Source of the DNA: Climacium dendroides
Lineage: Eukaryota; Streptophyta; Bryopsida; Hypnales; Climaciaceae
DNA: 64,000 bases
Direction of reading: 5' to 3'
Assembly: GCA_950106755.1 (NCBI GenBank)
Contig: OX467086.1
Coordinates: 22,710,001-22,774,000, forward strand
The notes under the pieces were generated by a model. The model did no database searches and had not been told where the DNA came from. It saw only the letters and a program-made list of their open reading frames with translations. Numbering within the stretch: position 1 is the first letter of the stretch; each line of letters begins with the position of its first letter. The position numbers and the translations under genes were made by a program. Below, piece after piece: positions 14,801-25,110 of this stretch.

Positions 14801-17612
14801 GAAAGGAATATAATGTAGACATATTTGATTGTAGCAGTTTACCTGTGCCGCAATCTGATGAATGAGCCCATACTTTGGAGTGCCAACCGTATTGATGATC
14901 AAAGACTGCTGGCCTGTGGGCACAGAGCTGTTGGGAAACACACTGAACTTTGTTGCTGCATCACTAGCACTCAGAGTTTGCAGGGAGAAGTTAAACTGGC
15001 TGTTCACTATGGGCAGTCCATTGAGTGCTACGGACCCTGTCACCATGAAATATTTAAATCCAGTCAAAAACATTTGCTGCTCAGTCATATTGAGGATTGA
15101 GGTACGTCAAAGGAGGCGGGAAACAAAAGTAAGGAGGATGGGAATTGCATGAAATAGAGAAGACTAATCATCCCACCGTTAGAGAGTACCTGTAGTTGGA
15201 AGAAACCTTGAAGGCATACACGTGACTTGCCAGATTCCATTCCCCAGCTGCGTGGTTGTGAAAGGAACAGGAAATGTTGCATTATTTCCTCCAATAATGG
15301 TTGACTGCAACAGAGTGACTTCAAATGGAAAGGGCCCCCCTCCACCACCGAAAAAGCCTGTGGGAACAATGCCTTGCCCATCCACAACTGTGATGTTGAA
15401 GCTTACCGACGTGCCTGGTTCGTACCCACCAGTAGCGAACGTGGAGCTTACGTAGCTGTATTGAGGAGAAGCGGGCCCTGAAACATTGAATGACAGTGGA
15501 GGCGTGATACCTGCAGCAAAGGGAACGGTAGCAATAAAAAAAAATCAATTCCAGAGGCTGGTGCGGTACAATAGATACAGGAAAGCATTTATAGATCCCA
15601 CAGACGACGTAAGAAATGATTACCAGCACAAGATGGAATGATTGATGTCAGCTTGTATGACCCCGGAGAGCCAACAAGAACGCTAACTAGATATGTCATT
15701 GGTCCTCCAACTCCTGTAAAGGACCCAGCGACATCCGTCGTCACTTTGATAGGACCCATTGCTGTAGGAGTAGGGAACATCACTAGTATGGATAAACCCA
15801 TCCCTGTGTCCGTGATAGTGCAAACCGGCATATTTGAACCCAATTGACGGCCAGCTTTTGGTAACTAAGAAAACACATAGATCCTTGTAAGTCTCTGAAT
15901 GTTAGAAATAATGAGAAGTGATGGTGAAGTGGAAGCAATATCCTTCAATCTGATGCATGTCAAAACGTCTCACAATGCAATAAGCTAAAGTTGAAACGAA
16001 AGATATCACTTATCAATCCCTTCAACAATGCAGAGTGCCCCAGTAAGAAAGCTTTCCAGAATTAAAAATTGAAAGCAAAAGTCCTAATCAAAGAGCTCAA
16101 TCAAAATGTATGTGACCATACTTAGTTTACAGTACGATTCACGGTTCAAGGTATTACCGAGCCTGCTGGCAATGTTGTCGCCACCGTGCTAGATGGAGGT
16201 GAATTCATTGTCGTGCTGGGCGGAGGCACTTTGGGTGCCGATCCTTGAGGTGCAATTGTTGATGATTTCGATCCTGGGCTTGGTGCTGGTGGATTTGCCA
16301 TCTGATTCAAAAGTATATAATCCACCAGTCGTCGATGCTCATCAAATGGATCTGCACATAATTTATCACAAGCAATCCAAATTACTGCATGTTGCAAAAG
16401 TTTCCGTTCGAATAACTCCACATAAAATTCACAATGCGAACAGATGATTAGGTCAGTCTCTTTAGCAAGACGTATTTGCTGCTAAAAGCAAGAGGGTCAT
16501 TGTACCTTCCACAGCCACATAGTCCTGGCCATTGAGAGAAATATGTGTAATACGTCTCGGAGATTCAATTGGACAATGTATGCTCAATTTGGCATTAGGT
16601 TGCCGAGCATACTCGTATGCAATCGGATAGCGTGCCTCGGTGATAATGCCGTCTTCATCCCTACAAGTAGGAGTGAAGGACATGGACAATAGCTCAAGTG
16701 TGTTTGAACGAGGAAATATTGAATTTTGGAGGTCCCAAACACCTTCAATATCAGCTGGATGCAGCGCAGTGGTTGCCAATTCTTCTCCATCTGTAAATTT
16801 CCAAGAATCAAAGTCAGATACGTAGTATGCGCTCGCTAATTAAATTCGATTATACTTCTATCCTTCCCTACTTAGGAATTTAGTCACCCCCGATGTAGAT
16901 GCTTTGAGAATATGATGCAAATGGCGCTCTGCCTCAGGACCGGTGTAAGATTCTGTAAACATTGAAGCTTTGCATCATGTCATTCATCATTTTTAAGTAC
17001 ATGAATCGTTAAGTACTTATTAAATATGAGACACTTTGTACGAGAGCTTACCGTAGTAGATAAATTCACCAACTTTGATGTAGCGAACACCATCCAGAGA
17101 GTACGATAGTCGGACAATACCTTTGCTGGTAGATGGGAAAGAGGGCATAACAAACTCATCTTCAATCGCTCCATTCCTGACAACACTTTGGTTGGTCGCC
17201 TTCACAGGATGCCAATTGTTGACCCTCAAATAGTGCGGTCTAAAATCATCAAGCCCATTACCAATCACATGAACTCTAAGCAGAGTCCCTCCCTTGCTTG
17301 TACCGAGTTTAGTGCTGATCACCTTGGGCAAAAATCCTAAAACCCAGATTTATGCAAAGTGCGTAAGTGCAATAGTTCTCGCTACAAGTAAAAATCCTAC
17401 ACAAGCTTTTGAGCAAACGATCCGCATCGAAGTCTACCATTGCAAAACCTAAACTAAAACAAGAAACCCGAGAAATGATTGACAGAGGAGTGTTGTGAGT
17501 TACCTTTACATAGAACACCATGTAGAGCATTGAGGAACAACCCTAGAAGTATCAAGCGGGTGACTCCGTGCTCAAATAGCTTCATGGACCTTTGCCGGTT
17601 CATCCTTGACAT
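165..17612 (-). CDS. Giant secreted filamin-repeat protein with IPT and REJ-like domains (3' end off window)
   Basis: Sixteen exons, read downwards: 17612-17504, 17336-17052, 16952-16872, 16790-16506, 16384-16158, 15864-15624, 15510-15190, 15036-14843, 14754-14220, 13817-13533, 11670-7340, 6817-6413, 6166-4528, 4176-3373, 2852-1823, 903-165. All junctions are GT-AG and phases match throughout, giving 3,837 codons with no stop; the last visible exon ends at a donor, so the gene continues left of base 1. Residues 1-36 are a signal peptide with hydrophobic core (LILLGLFLNALHG). An IPT/TIG-like domain follows (about 37-131). About 24-27 filamin/ABP280-like repeats (about 410-3500) recur as an opening Pro-Gly or Gly-x-Gly, then AG, then a phrase like D-x-[YF]-x-N. 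The end (about 3510-3837) resembles REJ/PKD regions of polycystin-1-like proteins. There is no actin-binding CH domain, and N-x-S/T sites are frequent, so an extracellular role is inferred. Function is unknown. The start could alternatively be the ATG at 17603. Confidence 0.85.
870..1300. repeat. Tandem duplication of exon 16 start plus intron
   Basis: Two direct copies of about 205 bp (about 870-1075 and 1090-1300) share blocks such as GCATGATGGTGGCATT, CACTTTAGCATGCATTA (variant CACTTTAACATGCATTA) and GAAGTTATGAATTTTCAAAG. The first copy includes the acceptor and first codons of exon 16 of the giant gene. The second is a decayed duplicate of the same exon edge inside the intron. A weaker third copy lies at about 1540-1715, and a related dispersed copy at about 38730-38900. 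Confidence 0.7.
7340..11670 (-). other. Exon 11 of the giant gene: 4.3-kb exon coding about a dozen filamin-like repeats
   Basis: The exon is uninterrupted for 1,443 codons between acceptor TTTTTAG at 11671 and donor CAG|GTTGAT at 7340. Repeat starts visible in the translation include FDISGPGQLQAQPGMNFTLF, FGPGVMASLACED and LGVGIEDGTTISAGVSL. Each is followed by a phrase such as DQYNN, DAFGN, DQFGN, DNFGN or DIFNN and ends near NxPxxxxPFxxxV. The repeats are strongly diverged from each other, so this is an old array rather than a recent expansion. Most other exons of the gene hold one to six repeats. Confidence 0.8.
11671..13532 (-). other. Long intron 10 of the giant gene, holding dispersed repeat
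   Basis: The 1.86-kb intron lies between donor CCAG|GTAAAA (13533) and acceptor TTTTTAG (11671). No exon is supported inside it. The part at about 12860-13190 matches repeat family members elsewhere in the window: the phrase AGTCATCCATTG, and a block shared with 52950-53120. The rest is AT-rich without clear structure. Confidence 0.6.
16158..16790 (-). other. Exons 4-5 of the giant gene: unrecognised domain plus Pro/Ser-rich linker
   Basis: Residues about 159-329. I do not recognise the fold. The segment contains HPADIEGVWDL, a central stretch with scattered cysteines, and the phrase SLNGQDYVAVE. After the intron comes WIACDKLCADPFDEHRRLVDY. It ends in a low-complexity linker rich in Pro, Ser and Thr (positions 16158..16300), which probably separates the N-terminal head from the filamin-repeat rod. 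Confidence 0.55.
16872..17612 (-). other. Exons 1-3 of the giant gene: signal peptide and IPT/TIG-like domain
   Basis: Exon 1 (17504..17612) encodes a basic N-terminus and a hydrophobic stretch ending near HGVLCK, a typical cleavable signal peptide. Exon 2 (17052..17336) opens with STKLGTSKGGTLLRVHVIGNG and closes with VGEFIYY, the usual start and end phrases of IPT/TIG Ig-like folds. Exon 3 is only 81 bp. Its donor must be the weak CTAA|GTAGGG at 16872/16871 to keep phase; the nearer GGGG|GTGACT site would put the next exon out of frame. Confidence 0.7.
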
Positions 17613-19590
17613 TCAACTGAAGACGCACACAAATTCCATTACAATGCACAAAAGAAAACGTTCAGAATTATGAAATTGACACCAGTAATAGCTATAACCC
17701 CTAAGTGCTTGAACTAGAAATAGAAAGTGCGTAATAACCGAACCAAGTAACATGGTTCTACTTTTTCGGTCTTTCTTTCTGTTCCTATATTTGGTTACCT
17801 TTCTTGAAGCTTCCTAAGCGATTTACTTCAACTCTGACAAATACGGAAGCAACTACTGTTGGCCTTTTAAACAATTAAGATTTAGAATGCATGTTCTTAC
17901 ACCAGGTTCAGTAGTTGGCATACAAGCCAGAAATGATAATTGACCTTGCAACATTCGGATTTCGAAAAGGTGTTCTATGCCCTCCAAACAAAATATATTG
18001 TCGAAAAGAATGGCAGCTAAAAGAGACTTACAGAGTGGATTTTCGTTCTGGCTTCAGTATTTGGTAATGTTTCGACCACTCCAATCTTGAGTCGTTACAA
18101 AGCCAGCTCGTATCGTGCGGGGTCGAGCAGTCCCAGTCTGAAGCCGTCATGTGATACAACTCGAACACATTTGTGCCTGAGACTCTTGAGTGAAATTTTC
18201 ACTCTGAAGTCTTCCTGCTGCCCTCATTGAAAAATGAAGGCCACCAAGATCAAGGTACCACATGCACTTTTAACAAGTTTCAGACATTAGCAAATTAGCA
18301 AATTCTGTCATAAAAAGAACAGTATACATAGCTTGAGTCGACGCCTCTGCCGATTGAAAAACATTATGACCTAACGCGGGTCGTTATACGAGCAAGTAGA
18401 TGCAGATAAAATAACATACAGGCACCTCATGTCAGAAGTAGAACATGGAAAGAAACCAAACCATAAGCGCATGAATATTTGCGCCAGAACAGGGTAATTC
18501 CTCTATGATGGTTTGCAAGGAAAGAAAATTTCAAGGAATTCAGTAGACTGTAGGTAACAGAAAACTAATCTGAAAACACTCGGGAAAAACGAGAGGTCAC
18601 CAATCAAAGCTGTCGAAGTAGAAACAAACCAAGATCAATACGAGAGAAAGGACCAAAATTGTTGCGAGATGGTTTTGTCAATCCCATCGCGGACGATCGT
18701 TCATGGATCGGTAGTCAATTGAGAATCCCAAGAAATGCCCAACCCGAGAGAAAAAAGACTAGGGTAGGCCCCAAGTCGCAACCAAGTAAACAATGGTAGC
18801 GCTGAATTCGTTCACCGCTTTCAATGAGGATAGAGCTTCCTGGTACAAAATGCTGGAAAAATGAGCATCACGGTATGATAAACGAAAAAAACGAAAAAAC
18901 GAAACTCGCATCAGATTCCAAGTGGGAGCAATACAAGCAATATTTCCGGTTGACAGGCTTATCAAGCAGTCAAACGAGCTATACTTTTGCTCGGGGACAC
19001 AAACAATCACCTATTGAGGCGGACAGAGACCTGGGTACCCAGCGAATTTTGCAACAGATGGTATCCGCATTGCTTCCAACATGAAATAAATGGCAAGAAA
19101 TAGTCATACTCTGGACATTCGAAGGAAGATAGTATGATGGAAATTAAGTAGGAGCTCCGTGACGAAACAAAAACAACGGAGTATATGCTAATGCGAGCAC
19201 GAATTTCAAAGTTACCAATGTCCCTAAAAAAAATCAAAATCAATCAAAGCACTTATTTGATTGATTGAAATGCTCATGAAAAGAATCCACAGAATGAGGC
19301 GGCTCCGTGGTGTTGGCGGTTATTGCTTAACTGACGAAGACGTCCTTCAGCAGACAGCCAGCAGCCTGCCACCATCGAATTCACTAATAGTTAGTAAAAA
19401 CAGTTAGTGAGTGTTATACGTTTGGTAACTTCGAGTGGACACAACCTCCACTCCCTACAGCTGGATGCCTTGCTACCGGTGCTCGAAGTTCATGCATCAC
19501 ATAAAACATAATTTGCACGCAGTTCTTCCGACTAAGTCAAGAACTCTATAAATGCCAATTCCCTTCAATCTCACCGTGATATTGAATCCA
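17613..19590. promoter_or_regulatory. Spacer between coatomer zeta and the giant gene; presumed promoter of the latter
   Basis: There is no supported coding region. It must hold the 3' UTR of the zeta gene and the promoter and 5' leader of the giant gene. On the minus strand, the stretch near 18030-18230 ends in a good donor (TCT|GTAAGT, near 18032) and could be a non-coding first exon; this is only an inference. An imperfect inverted repeat around GAGTGAAATTTTCACTC sits near 18188-18204. Confidence 0.35.
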
Positions 19591-22390
19591 CTACTTGAGC
19601 AGCGACCTTGCCAAATGCTCCCTGGCTGTTGCAAGTGCCTGAGAAATTGTCTGCATAAAACAAGGAAAGAATGGAACACAGTAAAGACTAAGGAACACTT
19701 AAAACAGCATTAAGTGTACGCTCATGCGGAAGGGAACAAGCTTAATAAACTTATTATACCGATTTGCTAGAAGACCAAGATGCTACTGTAATGTTTGCAG
19801 GCAAGTTATGGATATTTTGTGTATTTCATCGCTGAAAAGAGCACGTCGAGGGTAGTCGCTAGAATCAACCACAACTAACTCTCAAATTCATTACCGCACA
19901 CCTCGAACGTCTCACAAAAGCCGTGACTTCCTGCAAATAAGAAGGAAATAAAAAAGGAGCCCTGGCATGAAAATCCAGAAAACAGTACCTGCTCAGAAAG
20001 GGGTACATCGGCATCAGCACCTCGCATCGCTACTCTGCCAGCAATAACGTCTGCATCCGTCTCCAATATGATTCTGTGCGGACAAGACCATTAAAGAACC
20101 ACTGTTAGCTACCTTCAAAAGCCGGCGGGGCTACAAATACGGTATGCAACTCACAAAGCACTCTAGTTATAAATCATTAGAGCCCCACCAAAACAAGCTC
20201 AAAATATACACAAACATTACCAAAAACGATTTCGTCTAGCGCCAGTATTCCAAAATAAAATTGAGCAATGCTTCAGTCTTAGAAAATATAATCAGGTCAA
20301 GATGGTTTGACGAAATATGTAAAATAAGGTTTACCCGCCATCCACAATCTCATCGAGGCAAAGAAGAACAAGATCCAAATTTTCCAATATACTTTTCTTC
20401 TCGACGTTGTTCCTGCGGCATGACATTCAAATGAGTTTCAGATTCTCTGCATAAAGTCGATTGCCACTACAACAGCGGAACGACACAATTGTCAAAACCA
20501 AAAAAAGTGTTAACCAGTAACCTGTACATTGAAGATCAGCCAAGCTGCTTCCAAGCAATGCCTATGGCTATAGAGAACCCAGAAAATACTCTTCCCAAGA
20601 TGGTAAATAATGACATAAAACACAAGAAAAATGAATGTTGCACTGAAAGGTCGTGTAACCTGAGAAGCAGAGACACTGCATCGAAAAATCCTTGCAAAAC
20701 TGTTGCCAAAATAAGTTCGTTCTCGTCTTCACCTCCGGTTACATAGAAATGGAGATCGGAGACGAACTTGTACACGACAATATAACCATCGAACAGTCCA
20801 ATTTCAGCTGCAATAAAAAATATCAAAGTCTCAGAAGCTGAATATTGGAGATACAAAGATCATAGTTAAGGGCCACAGTTGGAGTAAGTCTCCTTTCAGA
20901 AGATAATGCAGGAAACAGAAATTCTAGGCTCCTGGTAAAATATGAAGCTAAAGTAGCACACACAGCAAAATGTGCCCCACAGCAAAATGTCAGTAAACCT
21001 TCTGTACGAGCGCTTGTTCGCTGGGTTTTGGTGAAAATAGACTTCTCGAAGGCGAGTTTAGCGGAAAGGCTAGGCCAGTCGTCTGAAAAGTACTTGACAG
21101 CCACGCGCTTCCCCTCAGCATCTAGAAGTACGACATTCTTCACCAACGGAGTAGAGGCCTACAGAGTAAAAAGAACGTCAGGAGTACATCTCACCGGTCA
21201 TAACCACGTCACACGCACAAATTTGTACAGACCTCTAAGCATACCCATGAATCGCTTCGGAAAAGGCTACTCCACAAGAAAAAAGTTGAATTATAAAACG
21301 TGACCTTCGAGGGATTTTCAAGTCATGATGCCCATGACGTGATACAGGAATGACTTATTTTCGGTTGCGCAAGGCAAGGACGCCACGTATCTAGGCCTGA
21401 CCTCGATCTTCCACAAACAATTCGACCAAATCTACTGGTGAACTTAGCACAAATTCACTGAACACACTTAATGAAAAAATTTAAAAAGAGAAAAGGTAAA
21501 CCCCAACTGCAGGTGTGAACAATCAAAGCAAATAATGTACTTGAATATCTTCCGCTCTTTAAAATGCGACCTAATAACGCCAGTGAGATGAACAGGAAAT
21601 GACTTATTTCCGGACACACTAGGCAAACAGACCATATCCAACACATCAATAGACGATTGTCTAGGTCTGAGCACGTTACGACCTTCCACAAAAATTGACC
21701 AAACCTAATGGAGAATACTTAACACAAATTTACTGAATGGACTTGAACAGACAAAGAACCGCAACTCCAAATGTGAACTAAACAAAATAAGACATAATTT
21801 TTTGAAAGACTTCCGATTCTTAAAAATATCTTCAGACTCTTCAAAATGCGACTTTGAAGCAATTAGAGGACCCAATGCCCGTGATACGAAACAGGAGTTA
21901 CTTATTCTCGGTCGCGTAAATCAAGCAACCATATCCCGAACGCCAAAATGCTCATCTAGGTCAGAGCACGACACGATCTTCCAAACACCGGTATGAGCAT
22001 TCAAAAGAAAGCTTTCATCTTGAAATCTTCTGCTTCTTTAAAATGCGCGGTTACCAGAAGCAATGCCGGTCATGTAAAACAGAAATAACTCGTTTTCAGT
22101 TGCCCTAGGCAATCAACCATATCCAGGACGTCTAACAAGATCGTCTAGGTCTGAGCAAGACCCGATCTTCCAAATGCATAATGCCCGAACCTAATGGAGA
22201 AACCTCGCATAAGTTCACTAAACAGACTTAAACAGAACTCCAAATGCAGAACGATAAAAAAAACAAGACCTAATCTACTTGAAATCTTCCGTTTCTTGGA
22301 AATGGATAACCTAGAATTGAAGCCAGGAAGCGTCGGAAAACGGAAACTTGAACAAAATGCACCAAAATGCACCAAAAAGCTTACATCCAT
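19591..22390 (-). CDS. COPZ: Coatomer subunit zeta (COPI coat)
   Basis: Six coding exons, read downwards: 22390-22385, 21158-20999, 20807-20660, 20412-20335, 20073-19989, 19650-19591. All are GT-AG and in phase, giving 178 aa. Zeta is a small subunit of the COPI coat that forms on Golgi membranes and carries retrograde Golgi-to-ER traffic; it pairs with gamma-COP through a longin-type fold. Diagnostic phrases are [19 protein letters not shown] near the N-terminus, [20 protein letters not shown] in the middle, [17 protein letters not shown], and the end [15 protein letters not shown]. Length and order match the whole family. The first coding exon holds only ATG GAT, immediately followed by GTAAGC; the first intron is 1.2 kb. 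It sits head-to-tail upstream of the giant gene on the same strand. Confidence 0.95.
21310..22310. repeat. Diverged tandem repeat inside coatomer zeta intron 1
   Basis: About four copies, roughly 190-300 bp apart, begin near 21341, 21591, 21886 and 22071. Each shows an ACAGGAAATGACTTATTT-like block, then a CAACCATATCC block, TCTAGGTCTGAGCA, a GATCTTCCA block and CACAAATTCACTGAAC, with substitutions and small deletions. The array fills most of the 1.2-kb intron. Confidence 0.75.
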
Positions 22391-22605
22391 GATGAAGGAT
22401 CGATCGACACAGGTGAGGCCGGAGAGTTTCGCACCAACGTAGAACAACAAAGAATGCACCAGATCTGACGAAAACTTGGTACAAGAGGCGATCGTGTCGC
22501 AGACAACTCTGCAATCAATCACCCTGATGAGCGCAAGCTTGATGGGGGAGAGACGACGAGATGTGGAGGACGAACGACAGTGGACGAGAGCCTGCACAGT
22601 TAACG
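22391..22605 (-). promoter_or_regulatory. Likely 5' UTR and start region of coatomer zeta
   Basis: The sequence just upstream of the zeta ATG (22390) is clearly less AT-rich than the DNA beyond about 22610. An open frame runs through it into Met-Asp, but no conserved residues are visible, so I read it as leader, not coding. Confidence 0.4.
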
Positions 22606-22940
22606 AACGATTATATTTGCAGGTCCATTATTTTTACCCTTAAATTACTTTGCCACGTAATGATTTTGAGTAAGGCCAAATTTCTACAATACAAACAACT
22701 CAAAATTCTAGGTTCATCTTTGGTGTTTGAGGTAACAACAAATAAAAAGTATATTGATTCCAATAACAAATGTTACATAGGATTTAGGTTCAAATATGTA
22801 AAATTATGTAGGATAAAGTTTGTTTGTTTGTTTGTTTTTGGTAAATTTTGTCATTTTTTTATATCTATATCATCACCTTTTCTTATGAGAATAGAAGAAA
22901 TTACTTTTAGACATTAGATATGTACAAGGACGTGTAAGAA

Positions 22941-23877
22941 TTTAACCCCTAAAGGGTTTTTACTATATTTTCATCAAAGATGCTCCGAAACTGCCATCTC
23001 TAATACAAGTACCAAATTTTAGAACAAAAACATTTTTTGGACACATCTAACCATGGGATCTTATATTACTCTAGTTTGAGAAGATGCGGAAAAAATTTCA
23101 AAAATTTTCGCCATGTAGATTGCAAAATATTAGTATTTCAAGTGTCACAAATCCTTTTTTAGTCCTTGCAAAAAACTGGGGAGCTGCACTTCACAAGGTC
23201 ACATTTGTATGAAAAATCTCCAAAATGGTAGTGATTTTTTGAATTCATTTTTCATGGTAAGTTGACTACATGCTTGAAAATTTTCAAATCATTTGGAATT
23301 GTACAACATATACAAAAAAAATTATAAATAGAAAGAAGTCAAAATACTAAATTGTTAACAATTTATACATAGAATTGAAAAATGCCAATCCCAATGGTTG
23401 TAATGTTGTAATAAAAAATGTACACCTAGTTTTTTTGTTTTTTTTTAAATATTAAAAATTGAATTAAATAACAAACTTCAAAGCTTATTTTAGAGTAGAT
23501 AATCCATAACTATCCTCAAACTACTCACAAACTAAAACTCCTTGTAACTTTCACCTCATTAATCTAAATGGAATAATTCAAAGCTTTCCATATATAATTA
23601 TATAGAGAGAACCAATTTCAATTTTTATTTTTAAAAAATAATTTTTAAAGAAGTATTTTTTGTTGCCTGTGCCCCTCTCCATTGAAAACTACATATCATA
23701 CAATAACTTTTGAACCATGAAGTCAAAAGTTATAAAAATTATTGGGCCTCAAAAATACTCTTTGGGCACACATTGTGTGAAAATTTCAAAAAATAAAAAT
23801 AAAAAACTCCATTCATAGTGAGCTACTTCAAATTGCTATGTTGTCAAAAATCATAGTTTAGAACTTTAGGGGTTAAA
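22941..23877 (+). mobile_element. Non-autonomous TIR element, family A copy 1 (TTAACCCCTAAAG ends)
   Basis: The left end TTTAACCCCTAAAG (22941) and right end CTTTAGGGGTTAAA (to 23877) are perfect inverted termini. The interior matches copy 2 (47777..48704, opposite orientation) and copy 3 (57542..58466) in order. Shared blocks include AGATTGCAAAATATTAGTAT, CACTTCACAAGGTCA, and TCAAATCATTTGGAATTGTA with ACAACATATA following. No transposase frame is present. Confidence 0.75.
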
Positions 23878-24659
23878 GAAAGACATTTGAGTTCAAACAA
23901 GGTGCTCATTGATAAAAACACTTTAAAACTCTACAAAAATTGGTTTACACCAAGCAAAGTAGGATGTCATAGTCTTCAAGTCTTTTGTTTTTCACCTATA
24001 GTATTCTAATCAAGTTGAGAAATTTATGTTATTGACAATAATAGGAAAAAAAATCAGCCGTCAAAGGGATTGTTTTCCTTTGAGGAATTCCCTCAATAGA
24101 ATTCATAGCTCCTTCGAGGGACTGCAGCCATTCTTCATCATCAATTATGAATAGTAGCCACCAATTTTTTTTAAATTACAAAAATTAATAAACATTAAAA
24201 AAAATCATTTCATTTAAATTTAAATTTTAAAAAAAAATTAAGAAAAGAGCGGTTTGACATGGTCACACTCGTGCCACATCAGATTCAAAAATTTTAAGAA
24301 TTATTTATTTATTCCACCCTAATCAGGCCTTGCAATTCATTGGCCAAATTTCTTTTCAATTTTTTTCCCTCACCTGCGTTCCCTACTATTCGGAAAGTCA
24401 CAACTCCTTTGAGAGCTCATTAGCTTCCTAATGATTGTAAATTGACAAATTAACTATGTTGCTTTTGAAATTATTGAAGCTTATGTTAAATATATCTAAT
24501 TATAGTGAATTAAAAGATTCTTCATTCATATTAAATGAATTCCAAATATTTAGTAGAAGGTTATTATTATAATACCATAAATATTGTTTAGTTTTTATAA
24601 AAATATTGAATCATAGGTTTTTTATAATCATATCTATACCTTAAATTTTATTGTTTTGT

Positions 24660-25110
24660 TTTGTTTGTCAGGATGAGATCTCCCGGACTGTACATCCCCT
24701 TGTCGCATTTTTGGTACCGTCAAAAAGCTCTCGGCAAGGAAGGGTGCACGGGCTCTGTTTTGTGGCATTCCGACTCACAGTGAGAAAGTTATGCCAAAAC
24801 AACTCAAAAATGCATAACTTTCACAGGATCATAAGCATTAGCCTGATCCTAATAAACATTCTAAAAAATTAAAAAAATACTTTTTCTTATATTTTGAATA
24901 CAATCTTGGTACCGTCAGAAAGTCCTCCACGAGGAGGGGTACACGGGCTTTAAATTTGGCTATTTGTTTTATTTTATTTGTTATGCTGAGATCTCCCGAC
25001 CCGTACATTTCCTGCTCACATTCTTAGTATAGTTGGAAAGCTCTCAGCAAGGACGGGTGCACGGACTTTTTTTTGTAGTGTTTGAACCTATGGTGAGAAA
25101 GTTATTGAAT
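24660..25110 (+). repeat. Diverged tandem duplication with partial middle copy
   Basis: The block at about 24670-24796 returns at about 24985-25110, sharing GAGATCTCCCG, AAAGCTCTC, GCAAGGA with GGGTGCACGG, and GTGAGAAAGTTAT. A partial copy (TTGGTACCGTCAGAAAG, then GAGGGGTACACGGGC) lies at 24905-24950. No coding function is visible. Confidence 0.65.

Noticed and set aside
15037..15088. Longer 5' end of giant-gene exon 8 starting near 15070
   Set aside because: The CAG and GAG acceptors there are in the wrong phase for the previous exon; the acceptor GTGACAG before 15036 keeps phase and restores the expected filamin strand order.
14564..15455. Several plus-strand frames of 70-96 aa at 14.5-15.5 kb
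   Set aside because: All overlap minus-strand filamin-repeat exons with consistent splicing; they are shadows.
22145..22597. 150-aa minus frame through the zeta start
   Set aside because: It reads from leader through ATG GAT into intron 1; only the two codons before GTAAGC fit the protein family.
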